Assembly (NCBI GenBank): GCA_028554755.1
Contig: JAPTOF010000003.1
Location: 26,948,001 to 27,012,000, forward strand
Length of the DNA: 64,000 nucleotides
Source of the DNA: Cordia subcordata
Taxonomy: Eukaryota; Streptophyta; Magnoliopsida; Boraginales; Cordiaceae
Reading direction: 5' to 3'
Shown here: positions 11,301-23,891 of the stretch, one piece after another
How positions within the stretch are numbered: position 1 is the stretch's first letter
Layout: each line of letters starts with the position of its first letter
Translations under genes and position numbers: made by a program
The notes under the pieces: generated by a model
What the model saw: only the letters and a program-made list of their open reading frames with translations
The model's database searches: none
What the model was told of the DNA's origin: nothing

Positions 11301-11917
11301 GATTAACATTAATAAGATTTGCATTCTTTCCTCCTGTAAAGAATTTAAGAGATAGAAGATCCAAAGTTTCCTTAATAGAAGATGTAGTACTAACCTGAGC
11401 ACATTGCAATGTTTGGTAGCAGAGGAATTCCATAAATGGTTTAAGATCCACGTAACTATGAAATATTTATGTTTTGAGAAGATCTTCTACAGACTGAAAA
11501 TGTTTATTTTTTGCAATATAAGTTTCAAGTTGTCCAACGATAATGTGCCAGAGAGAATAAGATGGCTTTTCTATGGGTCCTTAAAAAATTGTAAGAAGCT
11601 TTAAAGGCTTTGATTTCAATGGGATTAAGTTTCGCACTAAGAAGGGAAATAAGGGAAAAAGAACACAAATTTATGGAGTAGTTGTAACATCCGCAACGCC
11701 AAGTGTTGCTTCTTCCTGAGATCTAAATATTGTAGTTGGAGAAGTTGAGTACTTCGGTGAGCTCACTGAGATAATTGAATTAGACTATTCAAGAAGATTT
11801 AAAGTTGTCCTATTTCGTTGTGATTGGATTGATGATCTTTTGAGTGAGCTAAAAATGGAAGTAAGCGAAGTGGAAAAGCTGTTTGGTCGTGCACTACCAC
11901 AAAGAAAATTAGGATAA
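8392..11917 (+). pseudogene. CACTA/En-Spm TNP2-type transposase, broken
   Basis: The reading starts with MDKSWMAKP and a stop where most copies have arginine. It continues through the transposase-associated domain (HSNEYL, later VVREQVVCNEM and NVWVFHGES). The Transposase_21 region follows at 9053-9679 (ITNALGLGYENIDICPNNC, VDSHAWNAFDEKYLDFSND, LALASDGFNPFG, YNLPSWMCMK) and at 9857-10087 (RWLHNG, GHRRWL, AQKNYFDGT). The DUF4218-type part lies at about 10220-11240 (YIEKNVCENAVG, KLHPMDLPNG, HLEGSITEGYI) and the DUF4216-type part at about 11600-11850 (RFKGFDFNGIKFRTKKG, RFKVVLFRCDWID). Many stops and frameshifts separate these pieces, and the catalytic stretch is split across frames. It cannot make a working transposase. 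Confidence 0.9.
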
Positions 11918-11926
11918 CCAAATGTA

Positions 11927-12020
11927 TGCTCTGTTTGTTATAATGTTATTTTAAGATACTTATTTTTATTGAAATGAGGATACACCTTATAAGATCAAAA
12001 CATCCTATCACATTTATTTT
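11927..12020 (-). mobile_element. Fragment of a MITE family also present at 46035-46278
   Basis: The sequence from 'gctctgtttgttataatg' through 'ttattttaagatacttat' and 'attgaaatgagg ... cttataagat' matches the reverse complement of the right half of the element at 46035-46278. Only one end is present here. Confidence 0.6.
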
Positions 12021-12302
12021 ATGAAAAACTCAAAAGAAACCATACTAGCTCAAATATATACACACACACACGCTAGCTCAAATAGTGAACTTATTGCCCA
12101 AAAGCAGCTTATACGAGCTGACATGAATCCAACTCTCCCTTCGTCAACACGATATACCCATTATGCAGCACATCATTTCAAGTTTGAAGGGCAAATATTA
12201 GCTACTGCTCGATAAGCCTTTAAAAAGGCTACGAAAGCCAACATTTCACACACAGCAGCATTAGCAACGCATTAGACATCAGCATCTCACAAATATTTAG
12301 AT
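12021..12302. other. Spacer before repeat copy 2
   Basis: Low-complexity AC-rich stretch (12057-12070) and a small open frame with no recognisable protein. It should contain the right end of the CACTA element, but no terminal inverted repeat could be seen. Confidence 0.3.
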
Positions 12303-13127
12303 TAGAAGAAATATACCTCTAATACATTAATAGATTCTTCTATCTATAAAAATTATTCATTTTTAGTTATATGAATATTTGAATTACATAAAATAAAAAA
12401 TAAAAATATTTAATACTCTCTACATCACGTGAGTAACATGCTAGTAGCACACTATAATAGCAAGTTGAAGATGTTCTAAAACTGTACTAAAAAATTTTAA
12501 AAATTTTGTTACTCTTGTCCAAAAAATAGATAATTTACAACACGTGCGCACACGCGCAAAGTAATTGATATACATTGTATTTTGTCTTCAAGAATATTTA
12601 TAGTAAAAATTAGTGGTATTTTTTATTTCCTTTTTTGAAAAGGATACTAGACATGCCTTTTGTTTTAGGTACGATTTACATACACTCTTACAAATCCTAT
12701 TTTCTTTTTTCTCCCCAATAATTCAATCCACAACTTAGTTAATATACATACATACAAATAAATATTCATACATACATATATATGCATATATACATACATA
12801 TATACACACACATATATATGTGTGTGTGTGTGTGTTTTTCCACTTGATTCTTTTTCCTTGATTCTTGCACTTGATTCCACTTCATTCATTGATAGCAATA
12901 GAGAAAAAAATTTGTTGTCTTTTTCAAAAAGATTATCTATTGTCAAAACAATACAGGTACAATGTATCACAATAGCTATTTGTATTCATTTTCTTGTCTA
13001 TTAGCATGTTATCAAGCACGATTTCATGTGATGTCATGCGTGTTATATATTTCGACATTTCATATTTGATATAATTAAAACTATGATATAGTTAGAAGTG
13101 AATCAGTTTTATATATTTTAAAATTTC
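12303..13127 (+). repeat. Long direct repeat, copy 2 (~825 bp)
   Basis: Second copy of the 3776-4611 repeat, same strand, ~7.7 kb away. It differs by scattered substitutions and by the microsatellite core at about 12740-12837 (ATAC/TA/TG). Similarity ends at 'aaaatttc', after which this copy runs into AT-rich DNA while copy 1 runs into the CACTA subterminal region. Confidence 0.85.
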
Positions 13128-14344
13128 ATAATATATTAAACTTATGCTTTTTAATTAAATATTCATGAGATTAAAAATAAAAGGTTAAAAAGTCATTAAA
13201 TTAATTTAATTTTGAATTTTTTTATTATTTTTAACAAAAATTGAGATTAATTGCTCAAAAAATAAACAAAATACTAAAAAATAAAGAACTAACTACTTGA
13301 CGCCATATTATATTCTTTCCAATCATTAAAAGAGAGAGAGAAAAAAAAAATAATTTCCTCGTATCAAACGAAAAAGAAACACTCATATGATGCTCCAACT
13401 ATTCAAAACTTTAGAGAATACTATACTTACCACTAGATAAACATTCAATGAATGTAGAAAAAATTATGGAATTCCACTTGAAAGCGAGATTAAAAGTTAA
13501 TAGATTAGTTAATATTCTGAAAACGTTTTTATCAGTTATCAGTGGTAAAAGAAAATTGCATTAACTATAAAAAATTAATGAAATATAAAAAATATGTAGC
13601 AACCAAAAGTAATAAATTATTTTGATCTTTTGGTTTCTTTATCAATTTATCAATGGTAAAAAATTAATTAACTACCAAAAAAACTAAATAAAATATAAAA
13701 ATAAAGAAGCAAATAAGGGGGTGTCATTGGCATTTTACCCAAGCATTAAATCAAAAAATTAATAAAACTCATTTTAGCAATAAAAGAATAAAAAGTAAAA
13801 CGTTAATTTTCTTTAAAAAATAAAATAATTGAGAGAGTTTAGTAACACATGACACTCCATTTTATCATTCTAATATATATAAAAATTAAGCGATGTGACT
13901 TTTAACTATTAATCTAAACCAGAAGTCCAGACAAATGTTAATAAAACCAATCATTTCTCTCCTTTGAAAGTTCTACTACACCGCCTATACAAATCTATGC
14001 TTGTACATTATTCTTTTTTTTTTTTTTGGGGGGGGGGGGGCGTGTTCAAGATGGCTATACATAATTGACACACAAGCCATACAAATATAGATAAATATCA
14101 TATATTGTAAATCAACCTTTCATAAATTGATATTTGGATAACCAATTTGTCATTTTGCACCTTTTCAGTGCGTTACACTTTAAATATAAAATAAAAAATT
14201 AAACATTTATCATCTAAAAAGTAATAGTAAGTAAATTTTCAAAGTCTATAAGAACAAAATATTATAGACGAGAGAATATTTCTATGAAAAGTTAAGGGAG
14301 GATTTGTAAAATTAAATATTTGGAACATCTATATATATATGTAC

Positions 14345-14391
<47 letters not shown>

Positions 14392-14400
14392 ATTCAGTGC
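13128..14400. other. AT-rich intergenic DNA with homopolymer and TA tracts
   Basis: No gene is seen. A run of 14 T directly followed by 13 G lies at 14014-14040, and a (TA)n tract lies at about 14330-14392. Both are likely to vary in length and to be error-prone in assembly. Confidence 0.6.
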
Positions 14401-14650
14401 AAGAGCACGCTTTTCTAACGTTTGTGCTCTCAGTAGTGTTTGTTTATCTTCCTTTGTTAAGTGGGCAGTGAGAAGAGTGCATCGAAGGGAGTAGGGAGAG
14501 ATAAAAAGGGGGAAATTGGGGCTCTCTTAGGGCAGGTTTAGGGTTCGGTTCCGCGTCAAGATTTCACTCACTTTCACCTCCCATTGCGTGTGATTTTCTT
14601 GGCCATTTTCGTTGCCCTAACTTTGTTTTTTACGCATTTTTTCTCCAAAA
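14401..14650 (+). promoter_or_regulatory. SPT6L leader region with a telo-box-like motif
   Basis: Probable 5' UTR or proximal promoter of SPT6L. Bases 14537-14545 (TTTAGGGTT) are the reverse complement of AACCCTAAA, the plant telo-box found in promoters of many growth-linked housekeeping genes. The regulatory role is inferred from the motif only. Confidence 0.4.
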
Positions 14651-17600
14651 ATGGTTGGGAAAGCTGTGATCTCAGACGACGAAGGTATGGGGATTTGTTA
14701 GCCATCTCTCTAAAATTGACCCTAAGAAGAAAACCGACTTCATTTTCGGGATTTTTTCTAAGAAAGTGGATGAATTCTTTTGATGAATGGAAAATTTGGT
14801 GTGTGTGCAGATGAGCTTAACGTTGAAGAAGAGGACAGGGACGAAGAGCACGTGGAAGGCGACGACCCCGATGAGGACGATGAAGAAGATGGTACGACGC
14901 CGTATTTGCAGTCTTATTTTTCCTAAGAACCTATTTGATGTTAAATTTATAGGGAATGATTGCCCTAATCACGGTTAGGGTTTGAGTTGAAAATTGGCCC
15001 CGTGAAAAATTGGCGGCAAAAAGTGGGTTCGACCTTTTCCCAGAATGTGCATATAGGGTGAATGCGAATATAGGGCCAGCTTGGCTCACGAAATGGAGCT
15101 GCCCTTATGTTTGTCTATATACATAAAAAAGCTTGTGAATTAGGGTTTATAGGGGTTTATATTTTGTTACATTTTGACTTTGCATGCGGTCATTTTCTTG
15201 TAGATTTTATAAGATTTTATTTTGGTGTTTAATTTATGGAGTCGAATGGGTATTCAAGTTAGCAAGGGCTTTTACCTCCTAGTTTATTTCCTTTACAGGT
15301 TGCTTTTATAGCAGAAGAGGGGCATGTTTTGAAAAGTTTTTGATGTTATTTTCCCATAGGTTTAGCAATAAATAGTACTGCTAGCCAAATTTTAGTTAAA
15401 AAATACACTGGATGGAGAGTTTTGAATTGAGCCTGTGCTCCTCACTGCTTACTTAGCTATGAATTGCTCTCCCCCTCAGTTTTATTCAATTTTGTTTTGG
15501 TGAAATTTGGTATATTTGGGTGTATGATTAACATTGGACAATGACTATGAACAGAAGAAGGGCAGGATGAATACGAGAAAGATGGGTTTATAGTGGATGA
15601 TGTTGAAGATGATGTGGAAGAAGAAGATGAAGAAGAAGATAGGGATAGCGATGAGGAGAGACAGAAGAAGAAGAAGAGGAAGAAGAGGTGAATACTTTGT
15701 CTAACCTGATACTTTATGCTTATTTTATTATTGGATTTTGAATGTAATGTTAAGAGATGATTATCATATTGTGATGTGCAACTTATGATTATTATATAGG
15801 GAGTCAGAGAGGAATTATGTACTTGATGAAGATGATTATGAGCTCCTTCAGGAAAGCAATATCTCAGTTTCTCGTCCCAAACTTGTGAGTTTGTTCTCCT
15901 TTATCGTTGTCATTGACATTAAATTTGCTTGATGTATCGTTGTTCATCTTTATATGATTCTTGATCTTTGATCCATTTAGGAAAACAAGAAGTTCAAGAG
16001 GCTGAAGAAAGCTCAGAGGGATGTAGAGGAAGACCGTTCTGGTTTTTCTGATGAAGAGGAGTTTGATGAGACTGGAAGACGGGGACGAACGGCTGAGGAG
16101 AAGCTCAAGCGCAGCTTATTTGGTGATGATGAGGGTAAATCCCATGTGATTGCTGCTGGATGCTTTTGCATATCCCGCACTGTTACTTATATGCTCTTGA
16201 ATACTTTCCAACACTGTAGGACAACCGCTTGAGGATATTGCAGAGGAGGAGGAACAACCAGAAGAAGAGGAGGATGCATACATTGGTGAAGAGGACGAAA
16301 TGGCTGATTTTATTGTTGATGAAGAAGATGTTGATGAACATGGGGCTCCAGTGAGGTACACTTTGCATGGACGCATAGAGCAAATTGGTGTTAGCTTTTC
16401 TTTTTTCTTTGTTCCTTGGTACCAATATACTTTATCTGTTAAAATTTGTGATACAGAAGGAAGAAATTGAACAAAAAGAAGCCGAGGCAGGCACCAGGAG
16501 TTTCGTCATCTGCACTCCAAGAAGCTCATGACATATTTGGTGATGTTGATGAGCTTCTGAAGCTTCGTAAGAAAGGTTTAGAAAAGGCAGGCAGGTTTGA
16601 TCAATCTGGTGATTGGAAGGAGAGGAGGCTAGAAGATGAGTTTGAACCTATCATTTTATCTGAGAAGTATATGACTGAGAAGGATGATCGGATTCGAGAA
16701 ATAGATATTCCTGAAAGGATGCAGGTTTGTCTGGTGCTTCAATTTTGTTGGTGTGTGTCTAGGTGTTTGAGCTGGCCTATGTCTTCATTTGATATTTTCT
16801 TTCTCTTCCTTTTTTCCCTTGTTAGCTATCTGAGGAAAGTACAGGTCCTCCTCCAACTGATGACATTAGTCTAGCAGAGGAGACTACCTGGATATATAAT
16901 CAACTTGCAAGTGGCGGGATACCCTTGTTCAATAAGACAACTACCTCGGCAACTGAAGAAGGGAACGAGTTATCTGTAAGGAATGAGTTATCTGTAAACA
17001 AGGATGATATAATGAGATTTCTGGAGTTGACACATGTTCAGAAATTGGACGTAAGTACTCGTTAGTCAGTGTTTACATGTGAGTGAATTTGCAATTTGGT
17101 ATGTTAAATTTTGCTCTTATTTAGGTGCCATTCATCGCCATGTACCGGAAAGAGGAATGTATGAGCCTTCTGAAAGATCCAGAGCAACAGGAAACTGATC
17201 AAGGTGAACAGATCAATTCTGACAAAAAACCATCTTTAAGGTGGCATAAGGTAGGAAAATCTTCCATTGGACTGCCCTGTTTGATTAGTTTATGCTTAAA
17301 TGATTTTTCTCCAAGGAAAATTCCGAGTGATCTAAGAAGAGGCTGCTGCAGGTGCTTTGGGCAGTGCAAGATTTGGATAGGAAGTGGCTTCTTCTCCAGA
17401 AACGGAAGAGTGCCCTCCAGTTGTACTACGAGAGGCGTTTTGAAGAAGAGTCACGTAGAGTGTATCACGAAACACGGCTTGAGTTAAATCATCAACTCTT
17501 TGAATCGATTACTAAATCACTGAAGGCTGCTGAGTCAGAAAGGGAGGTTGATGATGTTGATGCTAAATTTAACCTTCATTTCCCTCCGGGTGAGGTCGGC

Positions 17601-20600
17601 GTCGATGAGGGACAATATAAGAGACCGAACAGGAAATCACAATATAGTATTTGCAGCAAGGCTGGTTTGTGGGAGGTTGCGAGCAAGTTTGGTTACAGCT
17701 CAGAGCAATTTGGATCTCTTATATCTCTAGAAAAGATGGTAATACTCTTTGGCTGGTTCTCGAACCCAAACTCTGTTTACCTATTTGATTGAGAGATGTT
17801 TTCTTTGGATTTACTAATAATGGGAAGTTAAATTAATGTCATGACTTATTTTCAGCGATTGGATGAACTGGAGGATGCCAGGGAGACACCAGAAGAGATT
17901 GGCTCCAATTTTACTTGTAAAATGTTTGAGACACCGCAAGCTGTGCTTAAAGCTGCCAGGCACATGGTATGCAAGTTATCTTTTTACTTTTGTTCCGAGT
18001 AATAGATTTCAAGCATACTCTTGCTGATGTTATGATACTTTTTTTGACATTATCTCAGGCAGCGGTTGAAATCAGTTGTGAACCGTCCGTCAAGAAGCAC
18101 GTGCGCAGCATCTTTATGGAGCGAGCAGTGGTATCAACAACTCCCACATCTGATGGGAATGTAGCTATCGATTCCTTCCATCAGTTTGCAGGCGTGAAAT
18201 GGTTAAGAGAAAAGCCAATTTCCAAGTTTGAGGATGCACAATGGCTTCTCATTCAAAAGGCTGAAGAAGAGAAACTCCTCCAAGTTACTATCAAGCTGCC
18301 TCGAGATGTCCTTGACAAGATGATTGATGACTCTTGTGTTTATTATCTTAGTGAAGGTGTAAGCAAATCTGCCAAACTGTGGAACGAGCAGAGGAAGCTA
18401 ATACTTCAAGATGCGTTTTTCACTTTTCTTCTTCCTTCGATGGAGAAGGAAGCAAGAGCCTTGCTGACTAGTAGAGCCAAAAATTGGTTACTCCTGGAAT
18501 ATGGGAAGCTCCTCTGGGGCAAAGTCTCTGTGGGGCCATATCAGCGTAAAGAAAATGATATTAGCTCAGATGAAGAAGCTGCCCCAAGAGTCATGGCTTG
18601 CTGTTGGGGCCCTGGAAAACCTGCGACCACCTTTGTGATGTTAGATTCGTCGGGAGAAGTTTTAGATGTCTTGTACGCAGGGTCCCTTAGCCTTCGTGGT
18701 CAAAGTGTGACTGAGCAGCAAAGGAAGAAAAATGATCAGCAGCGTGTCCAAAAGTTTATGATGGACCACCAACCTCATGTCGTTGTCCTAGGAGCTGTGA
18801 ATTTGTCTTGTGCACGTCTGAAAGATGATATTTATGAGGTAAGAATATTAGTAAGTAATATTATGTTGTTGGCGTATCTCATTTTGATTTGTGGAAAATA
18901 TAAACTACTTGCTAACTCAAGGAATTAGATGCTTTAGGAACTGCTGGATGTGCTTGCAAGGCTTCTCTATTCTGATCGTAGCTTTCTTTAGTTGAATATG
19001 ATTGTTTTAACAATTTGTGACTACTTTTCATGCCATTAGATCATTTTCAAAATGGTGGAGGATAATCCGAGAGAAGTTGGCCATGAGATGGATAATTTAA
19101 ATATAGTATATGGGGATGAGTCTCTTCCACATCTGTATGAAAATTCCAGGATTTCAGCTGACCAACTACCTGGACAGTCGGGTATTGTTAAGCGGGCTGT
19201 GGCTCTTGGCCGTTATATTCAGAATCCATTGGCAATGGTTGCTACATTATGTGGTCCAGGGAGGGAGATTTTGTCTTGGAAGCTCTCCCCATTGGAGAGC
19301 TTTCTTACACATGATGAGAAGTATGGGATGGTTGAACAGGTGATGGTAGATGTAACTAATCATGTAGGGCTTGATATTAATCAAGCTGCAAGTCATGAGT
19401 GGTTATTTGCTCCTTTACAATTTATTTCCGGTCTTGGGCCTAGAAAGGCGGCATCTCTTCAGAGATCTTTAGTTCGAGCTGGAGCAATCTTGTCGCGGAA
19501 GGATCTCTTGACAACACATGGTCTTGGTAAAAAGGTGTTTGTCAACGCAGTTGGTTTCTTGCGAGTCAGGAGAAGTGGATTGGCTGCTAGCAGCAGCCAC
19601 TTTATCGATTTGTTGGATGATACAAGAATTCATCCAGAGTCTTATGGCCTTGCACAGGAGTTGGCAAAAGATGTTTATAACCTTGATGTTGGAGATGATG
19701 CAAATGATGATGAGGATGTGATAGAGATGGCTGTAGAGCATGTGAGAGAAAAGCCTCAGTTGTTGAGGTCGGTAGAAGCTTATGAATATGCTGAGCAGAA
19801 GAATCTTGGGAACAAGAAAGAAACCCTCAATGATATCAGATTGGAGCTGATGCAAGGCTTTCAAGATTGGCGCAAGCCATATGTGGAGCCAGATCAGGAT
19901 GAGGAATTTTATATGATTTCTGGGGAGAGTGAGGAAACGCTCTCTGAAGGTAGAATTGTCCAAGCAACTGTCCGGAGGGTTCAGCCTCAAAGAGCAACTA
20001 TTGCCCTTGATTCTGGATTGACTGGCTTACTTGCCAAGGAGGATTATACAGATGACTGGAAGGATGTCAACGATTTGACCGAGAAGCTGCGTGAAGGTGA
20101 TATATTGACTTGCAGAATCAAATCAATTCAAAAGAACAGGTACCAGGTGTTCTTGAGTTGCAAAGCAAGTGACATGAGAAGTGACCGTTATCAAAATAAT
20201 AAGCCCATGGATCCCTTCTACCATGAAGATCGCAGCAGTTTGCGCAGTGAGCAGGAAAAAGCTCAGAAAGAGAAGGAGCTGGCGAAGAAGCACTTTAAGC
20301 CCAGGATGATTGTTCACCCTCGCTTTCAGAATATTACAGCAGATGAAGCAGTGGAGGTATGCTGCGAATAAGTGTTTGGTATTGTTGTCTGTTTACGTGT
20401 TTAATATCTTATCCACGTAGAAAGCACTGAGAAAACTTGTACATAGAGCTTTCTATCTTTATTTATTTATTTTTTTCAAGGTCAAATAAGAAATGAGTTA
20501 GAGATGAGATAGAGTATTCATCTCCCTCTCTCTTGACTAACGAAAAGTAGAAATTCGCTATAATATCTTATCCACGTGGTAAATCATTAAAGACTTGTTT

Positions 20601-23600
20601 GCTAATATTTGTGTGTTAAAGAGCAGAAGAGAGTACTCTGTATTTCATGTGCACTCAATTTCATTGTTACTCTGCACTTGTCCATTGCACCTCCTACTCT
20701 TCCCACCTTCAGCAACACCATCACTGCCTCTTATCATTGTATCTCTGATTATCCTCTGCCCCCAACCCTCACCTCCAGCATTCACCTCCCTATTCCTACT
20801 CTTTTCCTTTGGCGACATCTACTTTTCCTTTCACTATGTCTTTTAGCTTTTGTATGCCACCCACACCTTGTAACCTTGGATGCTCGTTAGTCGTTTCTTA
20901 TTGCTGCCACTCTCATGTACGTGAGGATCGCTACATTCTCTGTGCACAAGAGAATGAAATTGGATTTGATTCTGACCATTGAATCTGAGTTTGTGTGATT
21001 CAGTTAGAAAATAGCTTGATACGAATATCATTAGATTCTCCTGCGACTCAGTAATATTTTCTGTCGGCTACAGTTGAGGCATGCTGCGGTGCTTTTGCAG
21101 CCAACCACATGGCTAAAGAAGTAACATCATGTGTCAATAATAGGTCAAAGAGCTGAGTGATGTTAGCTGCATTTGACGGACAACAAATTGTGGTTTGGTT
21201 TAATGCCCTTATCTCCTGTTCATCTAGATAATCTTGGTTTTGGTTTAATTCCCTTATCCCCTGGTCATCTAGATAATCTTGGTGCTGAGTCTCACATCAT
21301 TTAACAATTCAAGGTAAAAATTAGCACAGACCTTCCTATGACCGTGCAGGGTGTTTTTGCTTCTGCACTGTCATTAGTTTGTTTCTTGACAGTCTTTGTT
21401 GGTAGTGACTGGTAGTGTCAGGCAGTTGTGGCTTGTGGGACAAATAGTGTTATGGCAAAGCACAGGTACTTGAAGGGTTAGCCACAACAGATTCAATGGT
21501 GGAAGATATACTTTTTAGTGTAGGTGTGAGTATGTATCAGTATTTGTTATTTGTGTTGTAATATCCCGTGCATATATAGAAATGAATCATGGGAAGTTAA
21601 GTAATTGTTGGTCTATTCCTATATTATAGATAGAGGATTATAGATATTCAATGTTGAAGAGCGGTCTCTTTAGAGAAGAATCTTACTCCATTGATAGTAT
21701 GGATGTTATTAAGAAAGGTTTTTCTGGAGGAAGTTTCTGAAAGTGGTGATAGTAGGTACGTGGCATTTTACTGTAAATTCATATGTATGTTTTGCAGGAG
21801 ATGATATGTGAGAAACCCACTTCTCTGAAGAACTTTTGTCCATGACTTCCTTCTAGCCATTTTTAGTTGAATTCCTTGTAGCCAAACACATGGAAAGTCC
21901 TCCTATCTAATGTTCTTTTTCTTTTACTTTCTTGGTATACAAGTGATGCCTTCTTGAACTTTGCATAATCTAGGACTTGAAAGATGTCAGTGACTGAATT
22001 CACCAGTTGAAGAGGTGGATGTTTCTTGAAACTTTTGAAAAATGTAAAATGACTGAATGATAATTTTTTTGAACATGCGAGAGATCTTTAGAATTCGGAA
22101 GATGTAATGTCTGCAATCATAAGTGCTTTCTTCTTTATTAGAGATGATTAAGCTATGATGTTGATTTTGTTTTTCCATTGTGGCGTTTGCCTAATGCCTG
22201 CTTACCTCCTGCCGGTGTTTGCAGTTCTTGTCTGACAAGGATCCTGGGGAATGCGTCATTCGTCCTAGTTCTCGTGGACCCTCATACTTAACTTTAACAC
22301 TCAAGATTTATGATGGGGTCTATGCACACAAGGACATCATTGAAGGTGGAAAGGAACACAAGGACATTACAAGCTTGCTTCGCATAGGGAAAACACTCAA
22401 AATAGGGGAAGATACGTATGAGGATTTGGATGAAGTAATCTTTTATCTTTTATTTCGTTTGACACTAACTTGGCATGTACTATAAACATTGGAACCGTAA
22501 ATAATTGTTTTTTCTGTCTGGTTCAGGTTATGGATCGTTATGTGGACCCATTAGTTGGATATTTGAAGGCGATGCTGAGTTATCGCAAATTTAGGAAGGG
22601 TACTAAAGCAGAAGTAGATGAAATTTTACGGGTTGAGAAATCTGAGTACCCAATGAGGATTGTCTATTCTTTTGGTATATCTCATGAACATCCTGGCACA
22701 TTCATCCTGACTTATATAAGAAGTTCAAATCCACACCATGAGTATATTGGTCTGTATCCAAAAGGATTTAAGTTCAGGAAGCGAATGTTTGAGGATATTG
22801 ATCGCCTTGTGGCGTATTTCCAGAGACATATAGATGATCCACATGACTCTGCACCATCCATACGGTCAGTCGCTGCGATGGTGCCAATGAAAAGCCCTGG
22901 AATTGGAGGCTCATCAGGTTTTGGTGGAGGCTGGGGTGGTTCAGCTGATGATCGTAAATGGAGAGGTGGCCAGTCTGCGGACAGAGATAGATCTTCAGGG
23001 CCAGGTTCAAGAGCAGGTAAGTTTGAGTGATTAATTTAAGTCTGCTATGCCTTGGTTTTCACTTATTGTTTAGTTAAAAGTTCTACTTTCTAGATGCTGT
23101 AGGTTTGTAGACATTTTCTTTCTAAATGATGGTTTGCTGTCAGCAAATTTTTTGTTTGACCAAGCCCTACTGGCTTTTATGTTTCTTGTTGTCTTCTCAC
23201 TGAATTCTTCAAGGATGGTATGTTTTGAATGATCTATTTCTCTGTTCCCTCTCTCTTCTCCCTTCTTGTCCACTCTTCTTGTTCTTTTCTATTTCACAGC
23301 CAAATTTATCTGTAACTACTTACTTTGAGCTTCACTTTACTGCTTACTCATACTATAATTGTTAGATCCTTTTACACCTCGAAATAATGGTGAGCGTGTT
23401 AAATGTTTTCCATGTTTTCTATTTGGTTGACAGGTCGAGGTGATTATAGAAATGGAAGCAATCAAGATGGGCATCCAAGTGGGCTGCCTAGGCCATATGG
23501 TGGGCGGGGACGAGGGCGGGGACGAGGCTCCTATGGTGGTGGTAGAGGAAACAACAGCAACTATGACGGGCAGGACTCAGAGCATGGTTCTCAAAGAAGG

Positions 23601-23891
23601 GGATCCAAGGATGGCGACAGTGGGTGGGGTGGTTCAAGAACTCAGAGTTCTCCTGGTTGGGGCAGTGGAGGAGGTGGTGGTGGGTGGGGAGGTGGTAATA
23701 ATGATGGCAGTAGCGCTGGTGGTTGGGGAAGTAGTGAAAATGATGGTAACACCGGTAGTGGTGGGTGGGGTCAAGGAAATGGTAGTGATGCTGGTGCAAA
23801 CCTTGGAAATTCTGGCCGGGGTAGCAGCAGAAAGAGTTCTGAACAGTCTCAAGCTGCTGGTGGGTGGTCTGGTAGTGGTGGTGGTTGGTGA
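14651..23891 (+). CDS. SPT6L: SPT6-like transcription elongation factor, 16 exons, GW-repeat tail
   Basis: Nuclear histone chaperone and elongation factor that travels with RNA polymerase II. Exons: 14651-14684, 14811-14891, 15555-15687, 15800-15884, 15981-16134, 16220-16355, 16457-16724, 16826-17050, 17125-17250, 17352-17738, 17856-17966, 18059-18838, 19040-20356, 22225-22434, 22527-23016, 23434-23891. They sum to 4,995 bases (1,664 residues), close to the ~1,650 I recall for Arabidopsis SPT6L. Domains in order: a very acidic N-terminus (to ~residue 180), the Tex-like helical core, a YqgF/RNase H-like domain (~755-900), helix-hairpin-helix (GLGPRKAASLQ, ~970), S1 (~1140-1220), tandem SH2 (ECVIRPSSRG near 1287, to ~1480), then a Gly/Trp-rich tail (~1485-1664) with about nine GW or WG pairs and an RG-rich patch. 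The GW pairs are candidate Argonaute hooks; yeast SPT6 lacks this tail. Intron 13 is long (1,868 bp). All junctions are canonical GT..AG and the gene looks intact. Confidence 0.96.
21191..21280. repeat. 45-bp tandem duplication in SPT6L intron 13
   Basis: Two adjacent copies of a 45-bp unit (ggtttaat(g/t)cccttatc ... catctagataatctt) with a few differences. The rest of this 1.9-kb intron holds no gene that I can see. Confidence 0.8.

Larger units (their letters stand above)
4612..12290 (+). mobile_element. Decayed CACTA (En/Spm) transposon, with a nested LTR
   Basis: The block between the two long direct repeats holds the remains of a CACTA element. A subterminal repeat zone lies on the left (4612-5060: motifs like gcgacag, ggcaacag, taactgtcgc), and TNP2-type transposase remnants lie on the right (8392-11917). 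The terminal CACTA inverted repeats were not found on either side, so the outer limits are inferred. The 1.6-kb solo LTR at 6489-8087 sits inside and is younger than the CACTA insertion. Confidence 0.65.

Noticed and set aside
12021..12215. Small plus-strand frame next to repeat copy 2
   Set aside because: Contains a microsatellite, has no recognisable domain and no conserved context.
16116..16376. Ser-rich minus-strand frame in SPT6L
   Set aside because: It is the antisense of Glu/Asp-rich codons in the acidic N-terminal exons of SPT6L.
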